From NCBI RefSeq assembly GCF_019204045.1, contig NZ_JAGSPC010000001.1, forward strand, positions 1,612,001 to 1,676,000: a stretch of 64,000 bases of DNA, written 5' to 3'. The notes below the pieces were generated by a model that did no database searches, was not told where the DNA came from, and worked only from the letters and a program-made list of their open reading frames with translations. This document shows positions 44,815-53,516 of the stretch, one piece after another (the stretch's first letter is position 1; every line of letters begins with the position of its first letter). Both the position numbers and the translations under genes were made by a program. This DNA comes from Erythrobacter crassostreae (GTDB taxonomy: Bacteria; Pseudomonadota; Alphaproteobacteria; Sphingomonadales; Sphingomonadaceae).

Positions 44815-45492
44815 ATGGAAATCAATGCGCGATTCGACGAGCCTGTGCTCACTCACACCGATCAGATTGATTGGGTCCCTTCGCCGATGGCAGGCGTAGA
44901 CCGCCGCATGCTGGACCGCATCGGCGATGAAGTCGCTCGGGCGACGTCGATTGTGCGATATGCCAAAGGCAGTTCCTTCCCCGAGCATACGCATTCGGGC
45001 GGTGAGGAGTTCATCGTTCTGGAAGGCGTGTTTCAGGATGAGCACGGCGATTATCCGGCGGGCACGTATATCCGCAATCCTGTCGGCACGCACCACGTGC
45101 CCGGTTCAGAACCGGGGTGCACAATCTTCGTCAATCTCTGGCAATTCGATCCGGCGGATCAGGAGCAGATGTCGGTTGATCTAAACTCCCTCAAAGTTGA
45201 GCCTGATCCCAACCGTCCCGGCGTCTCAACGGCGGCAATTGCCGAGCGCGATTACGAAAAAGTGTCATTGGAAGTTTGGGAAGCAAACACCGAAGTTGTG
45301 CTCACCGATACGGGCGGTTTCGAATTGTTGATTCTGGACGGAACGTTGAGACATAAAGATGCAGAATATGCGCGCCACGATTGGATTCGTTGGCCCGCCG
45401 GCAAGGAGGCGAAATTTACCTCTGGCGGCCAAGGCGCGCGGGTCTGGATCAAGCGCGGCCACCTCACAAACATCACCGCACCGGTAAAATAA
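44815..45492 (+). CDS. ChrR-like double-cupin protein
   Basis: 225-residue cupin protein resembling the C-terminal domain of the anti-sigma factor ChrR. The first cupin has a full metal site ([17 protein letters not shown] ... GTHHVPG). The second ([26 protein letters not shown]) has lost the His cluster. The N-terminal zinc domain of ChrR is missing and no sigma factor gene is adjacent, so an enzymatic or storage role is equally possible. Divergent from the MpaB-like gene. Confidence 0.8.
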   Translation: MEINARFDEPVLTHTDQIDWVPSPMAGVDRRMLDRIGDEVARATSIVRYAKGSSFPEHTHSGGEEFIVLEGVFQDEHGDYPAGTYIRNPVGTHHVPGSEPGCTIFVNLWQFDPADQEQMSVDLNSLKVEPDPNRPGVSTAAIAERDYEKVSLEVWEANTEVVLTDTGGFELLILDGTLRHKDAEYARHDWIRWPAGKEAKFTSGGQGARVWIKRGHLTNITAPVK

Positions 45493-45575
45493 GTCGCAAA
45501 AACGCACTGACTTGCAAATTTAGCAGCGGTGACTGTCTTGCCCCATCGGCAAACGCTCTTTATCGCGGGCGCGCA

Positions 45576-46565
45576 ATGAACTCACATTCCTCAGAAGAAT
45601 TCACCGGCCAAAGCGGCCTGCCCTCAACGCCAGACGCGATGATTGATGTGCGCGATACGTTCGGTATCGACATTGATCTGCAGGTTCCGGCCTTCGCGGA
45701 CGCGACCGAGCATGTGCCAGAAATCGACGATGCTTATGTCTTTGATGATGACACGACACTGGCGATCCTTGCGGGCTTCACGCACAATCGCCGCGTCATG
45801 GTTCAGGGGTATCACGGCACCGGTAAGTCGACCCACATTGAGCAGGTCGCCGCGCGCCTGAATTGGCCGAGTATCCGCGTGAACCTTGATGCGCATATCA
45901 GCCGGATCGATCTGGTTGGCCGCGATGCCATCGTTTTGAAAGACGGCTTGCAAGTCACCGAGTTTAAGGAAGGTATCCTTCCATGGGCCTTGCAGCATCC
46001 GGTTGCTCTGACATTCGACGAATATGACGCAGGCCGCCCTGACGTTATGTTCGTGATCCAGCGTATTCTCGAATTTGATGGTCGTCTGACGCTGCTCGAT
46101 CAAAACCGCGTGATCACGCCGAACCCGTATTTCCGCCTGTTTGCGACCACCAACACGGTTGGCCTTGGCGATACGAGCGGGCTGTATCACGGCACGCAGG
46201 CGATCAACCAAGCGCAGATGGACCGTTGGAACATCGTTGTGGCGCTCAACTATTTGCCTGCAGAGATTGAGCAGCAGATCGTCAAATCGAAAACGCCAGA
46301 TGCGGACGACGCTTTGATCGCGGATATGGTCAAAGTGGCCGAGCTGACACGTCAGGGCTTCATGACCGGCGATATCTCGACTGTGATGAGCCCGCGCACC
46401 GTGATCACATGGGCGCAGAATGCCGCGATCTTCAACAATGTCGGCTTTGCGTTCCGCCTGTCATTCCTCAACAAATGCGATGAGGCGGAGCGCACTCTGG
46501 TCAGCGAGTATTACCAGCGCGTGTTCAACGAAGACCTGCCGGAAAGCGCTGCAAGCGCCGCGTAA
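45576..46565 (+). CDS. cobS: CobS-type AAA+ ATPase
   Basis: 329-residue AAA+ ATPase of the cobaltochelatase CobS family. Walker A is GYHGTGKS (78-85), Walker B ALTFDEYD, with [19 protein letters not shown] (sensor/metal-channel region). In cobalamin makers CobS works with CobT and CobN to insert cobalt; neither cobT nor cobN is next to it here, the gene being followed at 40 bases by a penicillin-binding protein. The start at 45576 is the only ATG fitting the family; upstream frame sequence belongs to the cupin gene. Confidence 0.9.
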   Translation: MNSHSSEEFTGQSGLPSTPDAMIDVRDTFGIDIDLQVPAFADATEHVPEIDDAYVFDDDTTLAILAGFTHNRRVMVQGYHGTGKSTHIEQVAARLNWPSIRVNLDAHISRIDLVGRDAIVLKDGLQVTEFKEGILPWALQHPVALTFDEYDAGRPDVMFVIQRILEFDGRLTLLDQNRVITPNPYFRLFATTNTVGLGDTSGLYHGTQAINQAQMDRWNIVVALNYLPAEIEQQIVKSKTPDADDALIADMVKVAELTRQGFMTGDISTVMSPRTVITWAQNAAIFNNVGFAFRLSFLNKCDEAERTLVSEYYQRVFNEDLPESAASAA

Positions 46566-46605
46566 ATCTTGCGTTCAGGCGTATTAGTCTGATAATACAG
46601 TCTAC

Positions 46606-48756
46606 ATGGGCCTGTTTGCGCGATTCCGGAAACGTTCGAATGATGAACCGCGTGGCGGTGACGGGGGCTATTACGCCACCTACGAATCGCAGCGTGCCTA
46701 TGATCCGGATGACGATTTCGAGCCGGCGCCACGTACGCGGCCTGCGCCTGACTATGGCGTATGGGATCACCAGCTTTCGCAGCTAGACGATAGCGTCATA
46801 CGTGAAGAGCGGCGTCGTGCACCTTGGTGGCAACCCGAACACTATCGCGGCCGGAAAAAGCGCTGGTGGGTGTTCCGAGCGATTGCCGCAATACTCCTGA
46901 TGTTTTTTGCGCTCGTTGCGTGGCTGGCCATCACCGCACCGCTGTCCAAGTCACTCGAACCGATTGCTGCGCCGCAGGTTACGCTGCTTGCTAGTGATGG
47001 CACGCCGATTGCGCGCAGCGGGGCCGTGGTGGATGCTCCGGTTGAGGTCGCTGATCTGCCCGAACATGTCACTCAGCCATTCCTCGCCATCGAAGACCGC
47101 CGGTTCTATTCGCACTGGGGTGTCGACCCGCGCGGCATCGCCCGTGCCGCGTGGACTGGCAATGGCGGCGGCAGCACGATCACGCAGCAGCTGGCGAAGT
47201 TCACATTTCTAACGCCAGAACAAACGCTGACGCGAAAGGCACGCGAGGCATTGATCGCGTTCTGGCTGGAGAGTTGGCTGACCAAAGACGAGATACTTTC
47301 CCGCTATCTGTCGAACGCCTACTTTGGGGACAACCAGTACGGGCTTCGCGCGGCCAGCCTACACTATTTCTATCGCAAGCCTGAGAACCTGAAGCCGGAA
47401 CAGGCGGCGATGCTCGCAGGGCTGCTTCAGGCCCCTTCGCGGTACAACCCGACAAAGCATTATGACCGTGCGAAACGGCGCATGGACCTTGTCGTGGGTT
47501 CGATGGTTGCCGTCGGATATATGACAGAGGCAGAGGCGGCCAAGCTGCCCGCTCCAAAGATTGATGTACGCGCCAGAAACGATGTGCCGACAGGAACCTA
47601 TTTTGCAGACTGGGCGTTGCCAATCGCCCGTGAAGGGATGGAGGCAAGCTATTCCAAACAAGTGATTACGACCACACTGGATGCCCAGCTTCAGGCGCTG
47701 GCAAGCCGTGTGACCAGCCGTGCCGCGTTGGGCGATGCGCAGGTCGCATTGGTAGCTATGCGACCGACAGGCGAGGTTGTCGCGATGGTCGGGGGGAAAA
47801 GCTATGCGGCCTCTCCGTTCAACCGCGCGACCCAAGCGAAACGTCAGCCAGGTTCGACGTTCAAGATGTTTGTCTATCTTGCTGCTCTGGAAGCCGGATG
47901 GGATCCGGAAGACACTATCGCCAATACGGCCATCGAGTCAGGTAGTTACCGCCCGAAAAACTCGCTCGAAAAATACTCGGACACCCTTACGCTCGAGGAG
48001 GCATTTGCCAGTTCAAGCAATGTCGCCGCCGTCCGCTTGTTCAACGAGATCGGCAGTCAAAATGTTATCCGCACAGCGCGTTCGTTGGGCGTGAAATCGC
48101 CGCTGCCCGAAGGTGATCCCAGCCTCGCGCTTGGTACATCAACGATGACGTTGCTGGAACTAACCTCGGCATATGCAGGCGTAGCAGCGAATACATTTCC
48201 GGTTCGTGCTCACGCAATCCCTGAGGAAGAGGAAGGTTGGTGGGAATGGATGACGACTCCCGAACGCAGCGTTTCCGGCCGCGCACACGAAGATCTTGAG
48301 CAGATGCTGCGCGCTGCGATCAATCGCGGCACAGGGCGCGCGGCGACCCTCCCAATCGCAAACTACGGCAAAACGGGCACCACGCAGAATTATCGTGATG
48401 CGCTGTTCGTTGGCTATGCAGGCGATCTGGTGGTCGGCGTTTGGGTTGGTAATGATGACAATTCGCCGCTGAACAAGGTTACCGGCGGTGGCATGCCAGC
48501 CCGCATCTGGAAAGATTTCATGCGGTCTGCGCTTGAGCTTCCTGCGCCGAAGCCTTCGTCATCGCCCGATCCCGAAGGACCGGTTCAGCCGCTCGATATC
48601 GATATTGAAGAAGGCGAGGAAATTCCATTGGGTGAGGATGGAACATCGATCCGCTTCGAAGAAGACGGCATTGTCCTGTCGCAAGACGGTGTGCCGGTTG
48701 AACTAAGGCTCGATGAGAATGGTTTTAACGTCGAGGAACTAGTTCCCCGTCGTTAG
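46606..48756 (+). CDS. Class A penicillin-binding protein (PBP1A type)
   Basis: 716-residue bifunctional peptidoglycan synthase. Cytoplasmic N terminus, one membrane helix (~88-108), GT51 transglycosylase with catalytic Glu163 (EDRRFYSHWG) and GGGSTITQQLAK, then transpeptidase with STFK (Ser417, Lys420), SSN in the FASSSNVAAV segment, and KTGT at 589-592. An acidic C-terminal tail (EEGEEIPLGEDG) follows the enzyme domains. It is close to the conventional PBP1A layout. Confidence 0.95.
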   Translation: MGLFARFRKRSNDEPRGGDGGYYATYESQRAYDPDDDFEPAPRTRPAPDYGVWDHQLSQLDDSVIREERRRAPWWQPEHYRGRKKRWWVFRAIAAILLMFFALVAWLAITAPLSKSLEPIAAPQVTLLASDGTPIARSGAVVDAPVEVADLPEHVTQPFLAIEDRRFYSHWGVDPRGIARAAWTGNGGGSTITQQLAKFTFLTPEQTLTRKAREALIAFWLESWLTKDEILSRYLSNAYFGDNQYGLRAASLHYFYRKPENLKPEQAAMLAGLLQAPSRYNPTKHYDRAKRRMDLVVGSMVAVGYMTEAEAAKLPAPKIDVRARNDVPTGTYFADWALPIAREGMEASYSKQVITTTLDAQLQALASRVTSRAALGDAQVALVAMRPTGEVVAMVGGKSYAASPFNRATQAKRQPGSTFKMFVYLAALEAGWDPEDTIANTAIESGSYRPKNSLEKYSDTLTLEEAFASSSNVAAVRLFNEIGSQNVIRTARSLGVKSPLPEGDPSLALGTSTMTLLELTSAYAGVAANTFPVRAHAIPEEEEGWWEWMTTPERSVSGRAHEDLEQMLRAAINRGTGRAATLPIANYGKTGTTQNYRDALFVGYAGDLVVGVWVGNDDNSPLNKVTGGGMPARIWKDFMRSALELPAPKPSSSPDPEGPVQPLDIDIEEGEEIPLGEDGTSIRFEEDGIVLSQDGVPVELRLDENGFNVEELVPRR

Positions 48757-48760
48757 ACGG

Positions 48761-49150
48761 CTACGCCATGAGGATGTTCATGATTGCGGTCGCGATTGGG
48801 CGATCACGATTGTCCTGCCACGCCTCTACCGTGATGTTTGCGTTGCGCCGGCCAAGCCGTGTGATCCGTCCCTTCGCAAAGCTCGGCTGGACCTTTCCCG
48901 CGGAGAGGTATTGGACCGTGATATTGACCGGCTTCAGCTGGGCTATGCGGCCTTCCTCGATCAGCCGAGCGCGTAGGGCCGCATAGCCTGCGTTTTCCAG
49001 CAATCCGGCCGTAGCCCCGCCATGGTAATGGCCTGGGCGTCCCTCAACAGACGGTCCGAATTCGACCGTAAGAACCGGCACACCGTCCTCCATTTGATGC
49101 GCACAAATGCCCAATGCGCGCGCATAGGGCGGTAATTCGAGCTTACTCAT
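48761..49150 (-). CDS. PaaI-type hot-dog thioesterase
   Basis: 129-residue hot-dog protein. The PaaI pattern is visible: GRPGHYHGGATAGLLENAGYAAL (active-site region) and LKPVNITVQYLSAGKV...RNANITVEAW. It overlaps the upstream paralogue by eight bases, so the two may form a hetero-oligomer. Substrate: an aromatic or aliphatic acyl-CoA, unspecified. Confidence 0.87.
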   Translation of the reverse strand: MSKLELPPYARALGICAHQMEDGVPVLTVEFGPSVEGRPGHYHGGATAGLLENAGYAALRARLIEEGRIAQLKPVNITVQYLSAGKVQPSFAKGRITRLGRRNANITVEAWQDNRDRPIATAIMNILMA

Positions 49151-49643
49151 CGCCGGTCCCCGCTTCGCTGCCAGAGGCGCTGGCATCTGGCACTTTCCCT
49201 TGGCGTGGATCTTTGTCGATGGTCATGAACACACCCGCGACATGTGCGACCGGATCAGCGCGATCCCCGTCATGTGCGATCCCGCGAACAAATGCGGCCG
49301 AGCGTGTGATGCGGTAACATTCGACGCGTCCCCAAACGGCGCTGCATTCGCGGGCGGGGCGTTGGTAATCAACCCGGAGGTCCAAGGTGGCAATTGGTGT
49401 GAATGTGCCCTTGGTCTGCCAGATCGACATCCCGCTTGCCATGTCCATCAGGCTTATGATCGGACCGGACGCCAAAACTGCGCGGTCAGCTTCGCCGAGC
49501 AAATCTTCGCGCCATGGCAGCTCCAACTCAACCCAGTTGTCTGCATGAGCACTGTACTTCAGCCCTAACCAGCCCGTGTGACCGTGCTTGAAGAAAAACT
49601 TTGACGCTTCGCTTGGGTCAAAAGGCGGCAGTGGGCTTGTCAT
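49143..49643 (-). CDS. PaaI-type hot-dog thioesterase
   Basis: 166-residue PaaI-family protein. Hot-dog core: GLKYSAHADNWVELELPW, SGPIISLMDMASGMSIW (helix region), PIATLDLRVDYQRPAR. A C-terminal extension (PRQGKVPDASASGSEAG) is low-complexity. First gene of the two-gene operon with the other thioesterase; divergent from the peptide cassette. Confidence 0.87.
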   Translation of the reverse strand: MTSPLPPFDPSEASKFFFKHGHTGWLGLKYSAHADNWVELELPWREDLLGEADRAVLASGPIISLMDMASGMSIWQTKGTFTPIATLDLRVDYQRPARECSAVWGRVECYRITRSAAFVRGIAHDGDRADPVAHVAGVFMTIDKDPRQGKVPDASASGSEAGTGDE

Positions 49644-49771
49644 GAAAATCGTCTTGGAAGCGGTCGCAGCGCATTACAATCATTTAATTTCTCAGAAGAC
49701 TACGGGCGATGCACTTTGGCCTCAGCGCTTCGACAATTCCGTCGCAGTGCGGGTGCAAAGGAAATCTACCA

Positions 49772-49930
49772 ATGAAACTTCCGACACTTGATCTCGCGGC
49801 CATTCCCGGCCTCGAATCCGCTCAGGGCCTGTATGGATCGGTCTCTCAAATCGGCGGTGCCTATGAGGACTCGATCGTGGCCATCATGGTCTATGTTTAC
49901 GACAATATTCCGCCAGATTCGATCATTTGA
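49772..49930 (+). CDS. 52-residue peptide, first gene of an uncharacterised cassette
   Basis: Small protein MKLPTLDLAAIPGLESAQ... ending VYVYDNIPPDSII. Start ATG 49772 follows AAAGGAA at normal spacing. It has no Cys and no signal peptide. The N-terminal half is leader-like, with hydrophobic positions spaced by turns; the C-terminal half is hydrophobic and aromatic (SIVAIMVYVYD). Nineteen bases separate it from the next gene on the same strand. I vaguely recall sphingomonad short proteins ending in a similar IVAIMVYVYD-like segment but know of no function. Precursor peptide, toxin or small regulator are all open. Confidence 0.65.
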   Translation: MKLPTLDLAAIPGLESAQGLYGSVSQIGGAYEDSIVAIMVYVYDNIPPDSII

Positions 49931-49949
49931 TCCGGCGGGGAGTGAACCG

Positions 49950-50933
49950 GTGAAAATCCACTCCGATATCGCGGCGCTGCGGAGCGACCCCGTCTCGCAG
50001 CGCCGCATCGCGGGCCGCATGCGCAAGGCGAAGCAAGTGTGGCAAGATGACACTTGGACTGCGAGAATTCTCGAAGACCTAAGGGCATATGGAGCGGGGT
50101 GTTCTATCGAGAATTGCCCAGAGCTCACCGCGATCACGAACGATCATGCGCTGGCTACAGACTTCGCTGAGTTTTGGATGAACGGATTTGCCTCCGCGCT
50201 GCGCGATGAACCCTTGGGAGAGGTGCCCTTCCTTTATCGCAGCGCCGCAGGCTTTTCGAGCATGCGGATTGCGGCGGCGGGGCGGGCTGCGATCAATCTT
50301 GTGGTCTATGAACGGTGTCAGGACGAAGCGAGAGGCTCGGCAATGAGCGCTCTTTTCGTTGATAGTGAAAGCCACGAGATGGTGCTCACCGGCACCGCAT
50401 CCGCGACGTTCCATGCTGTCTCTGATGGTAACGGCGGACGTCCGACGATCAGGACAAAAGAGCTCAAACTTTCTCCTGGCGACCAATTGTCCCTGAATGG
50501 ACTCCAAGAGAGCCGCCAGATCAATTCAGTCGATGGCTCAATGGTGATGCTTCAGGTTTCTCGCGTTCCCGATAAGCCCGCGCCGTCGTTGGAATATCGA
50601 CTTTCGGATTGTGCGCTGATCAAAACAGTAAGCGGCGACAAAAGCGCGAGCCAACGGTTCGTTGCGCTTGGTGTTTTGCGCGAATTGGGAGGCGGATCAG
50701 CGCGTTCGCTTGAAGCGATGCAAAACACCGCGCTTAACAAGAATGAAGACATCGAAGTGCGTTGGGAGGCCGTCAGGCATTGTCTTGCGGCTGATACGAA
50801 GCGCGGATGGGCGTTGCTCGATCGGCTGATCGTAGATGCCGATGATGATTTGACGCAGCCGGCTCTTAGGTTGCGCGAGCAGCTGGTGGCTCACGAGCCA
50901 ATTCTGGCGCAATTGAGTAAGGATGCCGCGTGA
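49950..50933 (+). CDS. Uncharacterised protein with cupin-like middle and HEAT-like C terminus
   Basis: 327 residues from GTG 49950, which follows GGGGAG by 7 bases. Residues ~1-125 are mainly helical with two cysteines (CSIENC). Residues ~130-205 look like a beta-rich cupin-like unit (MVLTGTASATFHAV; LSPGDQLSLNGL). Residues ~235-312 are helix pairs of HEAT type (FVALGVLRELGGG; EVRWEAVRHCLA). No complete metal triad is evident in the cupin part. It is transcribed with the upstream peptide, and its stop overlaps the next start (TGATG). Confidence 0.78.
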   Translation: MKIHSDIAALRSDPVSQRRIAGRMRKAKQVWQDDTWTARILEDLRAYGAGCSIENCPELTAITNDHALATDFAEFWMNGFASALRDEPLGEVPFLYRSAAGFSSMRIAAAGRAAINLVVYERCQDEARGSAMSALFVDSESHEMVLTGTASATFHAVSDGNGGRPTIRTKELKLSPGDQLSLNGLQESRQINSVDGSMVMLQVSRVPDKPAPSLEYRLSDCALIKTVSGDKSASQRFVALGVLRELGGGSARSLEAMQNTALNKNEDIEVRWEAVRHCLAADTKRGWALLDRLIVDADDDLTQPALRLREQLVAHEPILAQLSKDAA

Positions 50934-51829
50934 TGCCGCTACTACTAGAAAATTCTTCTACCGAGAGCTGTTCACTGCAAGAATGCATCGAAGCGCTCTC
51001 GATCTGCGAGTTCGATCCGCGCGATCCCGAAAGCACAGCGGTGGCCGCCGATTGGCTCAGACGGTTGACCAACAACCGCGAATTTCTGGCTGATATGTTG
51101 ATCGATAGACTGGCTGGCCGGACGCAGGGCGAGGTTGATAGCGGCTATGGTCCTCAAGCCATCGTGCTCAGTCCAAAGCGCGGCAATACCTTTCTGCGCG
51201 CGAATATCTGGCCTGCCGAGCACGATCTGTGTTTCCGCAACAGCGGAGCCAAGAGCTTCGTTTACGGAGAACCGCACGACCACAATTTCTCTTTCCTAAC
51301 CAGCGGCTATTGCGGGCCAGGCTATCGCAGCGATTACTTTGAATATGACTATGAGGCCGTGACAGGGTTTTCGGGTGAAAGCGCTTCGCTGAAATTCATT
51401 GAGCGCAGCGCCCTGAATGAAGGCAAGCTGATGCTTTACCGCGCGCACCGCGATGTGCATTCGCAGTTGCCGCCTGAAAGCCTTTCAGTTTCGCTCAACG
51501 TGATGCATGTCGATCCGGCACAAGGGTGGTTTGATCAATACGCCTTTGATCAGGAGCGCCGTCTGGTGACGAAAGTCCTTAGCCCCAATGCGACCGAAGC
51601 ATTCTTGCGATTGGCTGTGGGAATGGGGACCGGCGAAGCGCTGGATTTTGCCGATTGGGTAGGGCGAAGCCATCCGAGTGACCGGCTGCGTCTGGCTAGT
51701 TTCGAGGCAAGAGCGGCGAGATCGATTGACGCTGCCGAGGAGGATGCGCTTTGGCGATCCGGTGAACTGGGCGGAGGCAACATGGTCGCTCAGATCGCAA
51801 AGAAACGGCGTGCGCTGCTCCGCGCCTAG
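50933..51829 (+). CDS. Uncharacterised His-rich cupin-like protein
   Basis: 298 residues from ATG 50933 (GTG 50930 is possible). The central part carries a likely metal site: E113-x-H115-x-H117 (GEPHDHNFSF), then H172, H176 and H192 (YRAHRDVHSQLPPESLSVSLNVMH). This suggests an oxygenase- or isomerase-like cupin. The N-terminal ~60 residues (RDPESTAVAADWLRRLTNN) are helical. I recall similar proteins in sphingomonads, sometimes mislabelled transposase, but know of no function. Coupled to the preceding gene; its stop is shared with convergent ruvX in CTAG. Confidence 0.78.
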   Translation: MPLLLENSSTESCSLQECIEALSICEFDPRDPESTAVAADWLRRLTNNREFLADMLIDRLAGRTQGEVDSGYGPQAIVLSPKRGNTFLRANIWPAEHDLCFRNSGAKSFVYGEPHDHNFSFLTSGYCGPGYRSDYFEYDYEAVTGFSGESASLKFIERSALNEGKLMLYRAHRDVHSQLPPESLSVSLNVMHVDPAQGWFDQYAFDQERRLVTKVLSPNATEAFLRLAVGMGTGEALDFADWVGRSHPSDRLRLASFEARAARSIDAAEEDALWRSGELGGGNMVAQIAKKRRALLRA

Positions 51830-52311
51830 AGTATTCCGCCAGCCAATCGGTCGATTGCGCCCTGAAGGATGACGGCGGCGGCGTGGCTGTCGATGGCTTC
51901 TGCTCGTTTGGCTCGGCTCATATCCTGCCCGATCATTGCGGCTTCGGCGCTTTGTGTCGACCAGCGCTCATCCCACAGCAAAACAGGCAATCCGTAAGCT
52001 TCCGAGCAATTGCGCGCCAATGCGCGGGTCGCCTGAGCGCGGGGGCCTTCGGTGCCATCCATATTGCGCGGGAGACCCAAGACGAGGCCTTTGACGGCGC
52101 GCGCGGCAATCAGCTCTCCCAGTACGCCTTTGTCACGCGACCATTTGCCGCGGCCCAGTGTTTTTCCGTTCGTCGCAAAGCGCCATCCCGCATCGCAGGT
52201 TGCAGTACCAATCGTCTTGGTTCCAGGGTCAAGGCCGAGCAGGACGCCGCCGTCAGGCAGCGCCTCAGAAAACTCCAATGCTGCTTCGGTAATCAGCGCG
52301 CTGCTGCCCAT
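51826..52311 (-). CDS. ruvX: Holliday junction resolvase-like RuvX (YqgF)
   Basis: 161-residue RNase H-fold protein, implicated in pre-16S rRNA 5' processing. Motifs: LLGLDPGTKTIGTATCD, VKGLVLGLPRNMDGTEGPRA, LPVLLWDERWST and DSHAAAVIL, covering the acidic catalytic residues. It overlaps the upstream DUF3089 gene by 19 bases. Confidence 0.94.
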   Translation of the reverse strand: MGSSALITEAALEFSEALPDGGVLLGLDPGTKTIGTATCDAGWRFATNGKTLGRGKWSRDKGVLGELIAARAVKGLVLGLPRNMDGTEGPRAQATRALARNCSEAYGLPVLLWDERWSTQSAEAAMIGQDMSRAKRAEAIDSHAAAVILQGAIDRLAGGIL

Positions 52312-53495
52312 GCAGACACGCGGCGGTTCACATCAGCCTGTGTATTGGCCCAGAACAGCGGCACGTCATAGACGTGGTAATTGTTGCCGGGCAGCACATA
52401 TGACCCAAGCTCCGGCGGATCGCCGATAAGCAAGAGCCCGCGTTCATCGCACCGTGCTGGTACGGCGGCGCGCACAAGCTCTCCATTAGACATGCTGTCG
52501 TCAGGCACCAGCGTTCCAAGGTTTGCGCTCGCATCAGCAGAGCCGCCAAATACTCCGGTCAATGGATTGGTGCACAAGATTTGGCTGCTGCCGCGTTTGT
52601 CACCATCAAAACCGATGGAGTTCGCATAGGTCTCGATCACTCGCGAAGGGTCGGCTGGTTCGGCAAAGCTGGACCATGAGAGGACGCAGCCGGTCTGCGC
52701 TGGCGTCGCGCAAGCCGCAAAACCAAGAGCAGGGACGTCATGCTCAATCGAGATCGGCCAGCCGATAACATAAGCGCCGACTAGGCGGTCCGCGACGGGT
52801 GATCCGTTCACTTCCTCGCGCAGCAGGCGCAGCAGGTGAAGCGAGCCTTGAGAATGGCCCGCAAGAACGATTGGCGTGTCTTCGTCGAGTGAGCTCAAGA
52901 AATATCGATACGCTTCTGCGACATCGGCATAGGCCGCTTCAATCGCTTGCCCGCCTTCGGGTTCTTTGGTCAGGAATGATCCCATCGTTGCGTGACGGTA
53001 GCGAGGTGGCCAGATTTCACTTGCCGAGTTAAACGGGCTGGCCATGCCACGCACATAGATACGCGCGATGCGTTCGGCCTCTTCATCGCCAATTGGTGCG
53101 TTCCAATTGTCACGGCTTAGATAACTGGTCGGGTGGACGAAGAAGACTGCGTAGTCAGGCACAATAGGTGCTTTCCGCTGCTCGGCTCGTTGGGTAGTCG
53201 CCGCAGCTTCTGCCTGATCGGCGACCTGCTCGGCGACCAGGTCGGTTTCTTCTTGGCTCATTGCGGCATAGGCGGGCTGCCAACGCGCAGGGTCATTTAC
53301 GCCGATACCGGGCCGCGAATACCACATGGCCGGGTCTTGATAGGCGTTGGCCTCCATCGGCTCCGTCGGGGTGAATTCCGCCGAAGGGACAAGGGCAAGC
53401 TCTGCGAGTTCATCCTGAAACATCTCGTAGCCAATTCGGCCAACAAGGAACAGAACGATGCAGATCGCGATGAAGTAGAGAAATTTCTTGGCCAT
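52293..53495 (-). CDS. DUF3089 alpha/beta hydrolase-like protein
   Basis: 400-residue protein anchored by an N-terminal hydrophobic helix (FLYFIAICIVLFLVGRIGY). Nucleophile elbow is GHSQGS in IVLAGHSQGSLHLLRLL; VFFVHPTSYLSRDNWNAP and a C-terminal NNYHVYDVPLF are characteristic of DUF3089. Likely faces the periplasm. Substrate unknown. It lies between lepB and ruvX and is coupled to ruvX. Confidence 0.85.
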   Translation of the reverse strand: MAKKFLYFIAICIVLFLVGRIGYEMFQDELAELALVPSAEFTPTEPMEANAYQDPAMWYSRPGIGVNDPARWQPAYAAMSQEETDLVAEQVADQAEAAATTQRAEQRKAPIVPDYAVFFVHPTSYLSRDNWNAPIGDEEAERIARIYVRGMASPFNSASEIWPPRYRHATMGSFLTKEPEGGQAIEAAYADVAEAYRYFLSSLDEDTPIVLAGHSQGSLHLLRLLREEVNGSPVADRLVGAYVIGWPISIEHDVPALGFAACATPAQTGCVLSWSSFAEPADPSRVIETYANSIGFDGDKRGSSQILCTNPLTGVFGGSADASANLGTLVPDDSMSNGELVRAAVPARCDERGLLLIGDPPELGSYVLPGNNYHVYDVPLFWANTQADVNRRVSAWAAAR

Positions 53496-53516
53496 GATGC
53501 TTAGCTAACGCGCCGG

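Noticed and set aside
19388-45525. Shared CTGACTTGCAAATTT upstream of the BLUF gene and upstream of cobS
   Set aside because: A single 15-base match in 64 kb is expected by chance, and the flanks do not match.
44733-45575. Cobalamin riboswitch near cobS
   Set aside because: No B12-box-like sequence was seen; the space before cobS is occupied by the cupin gene.
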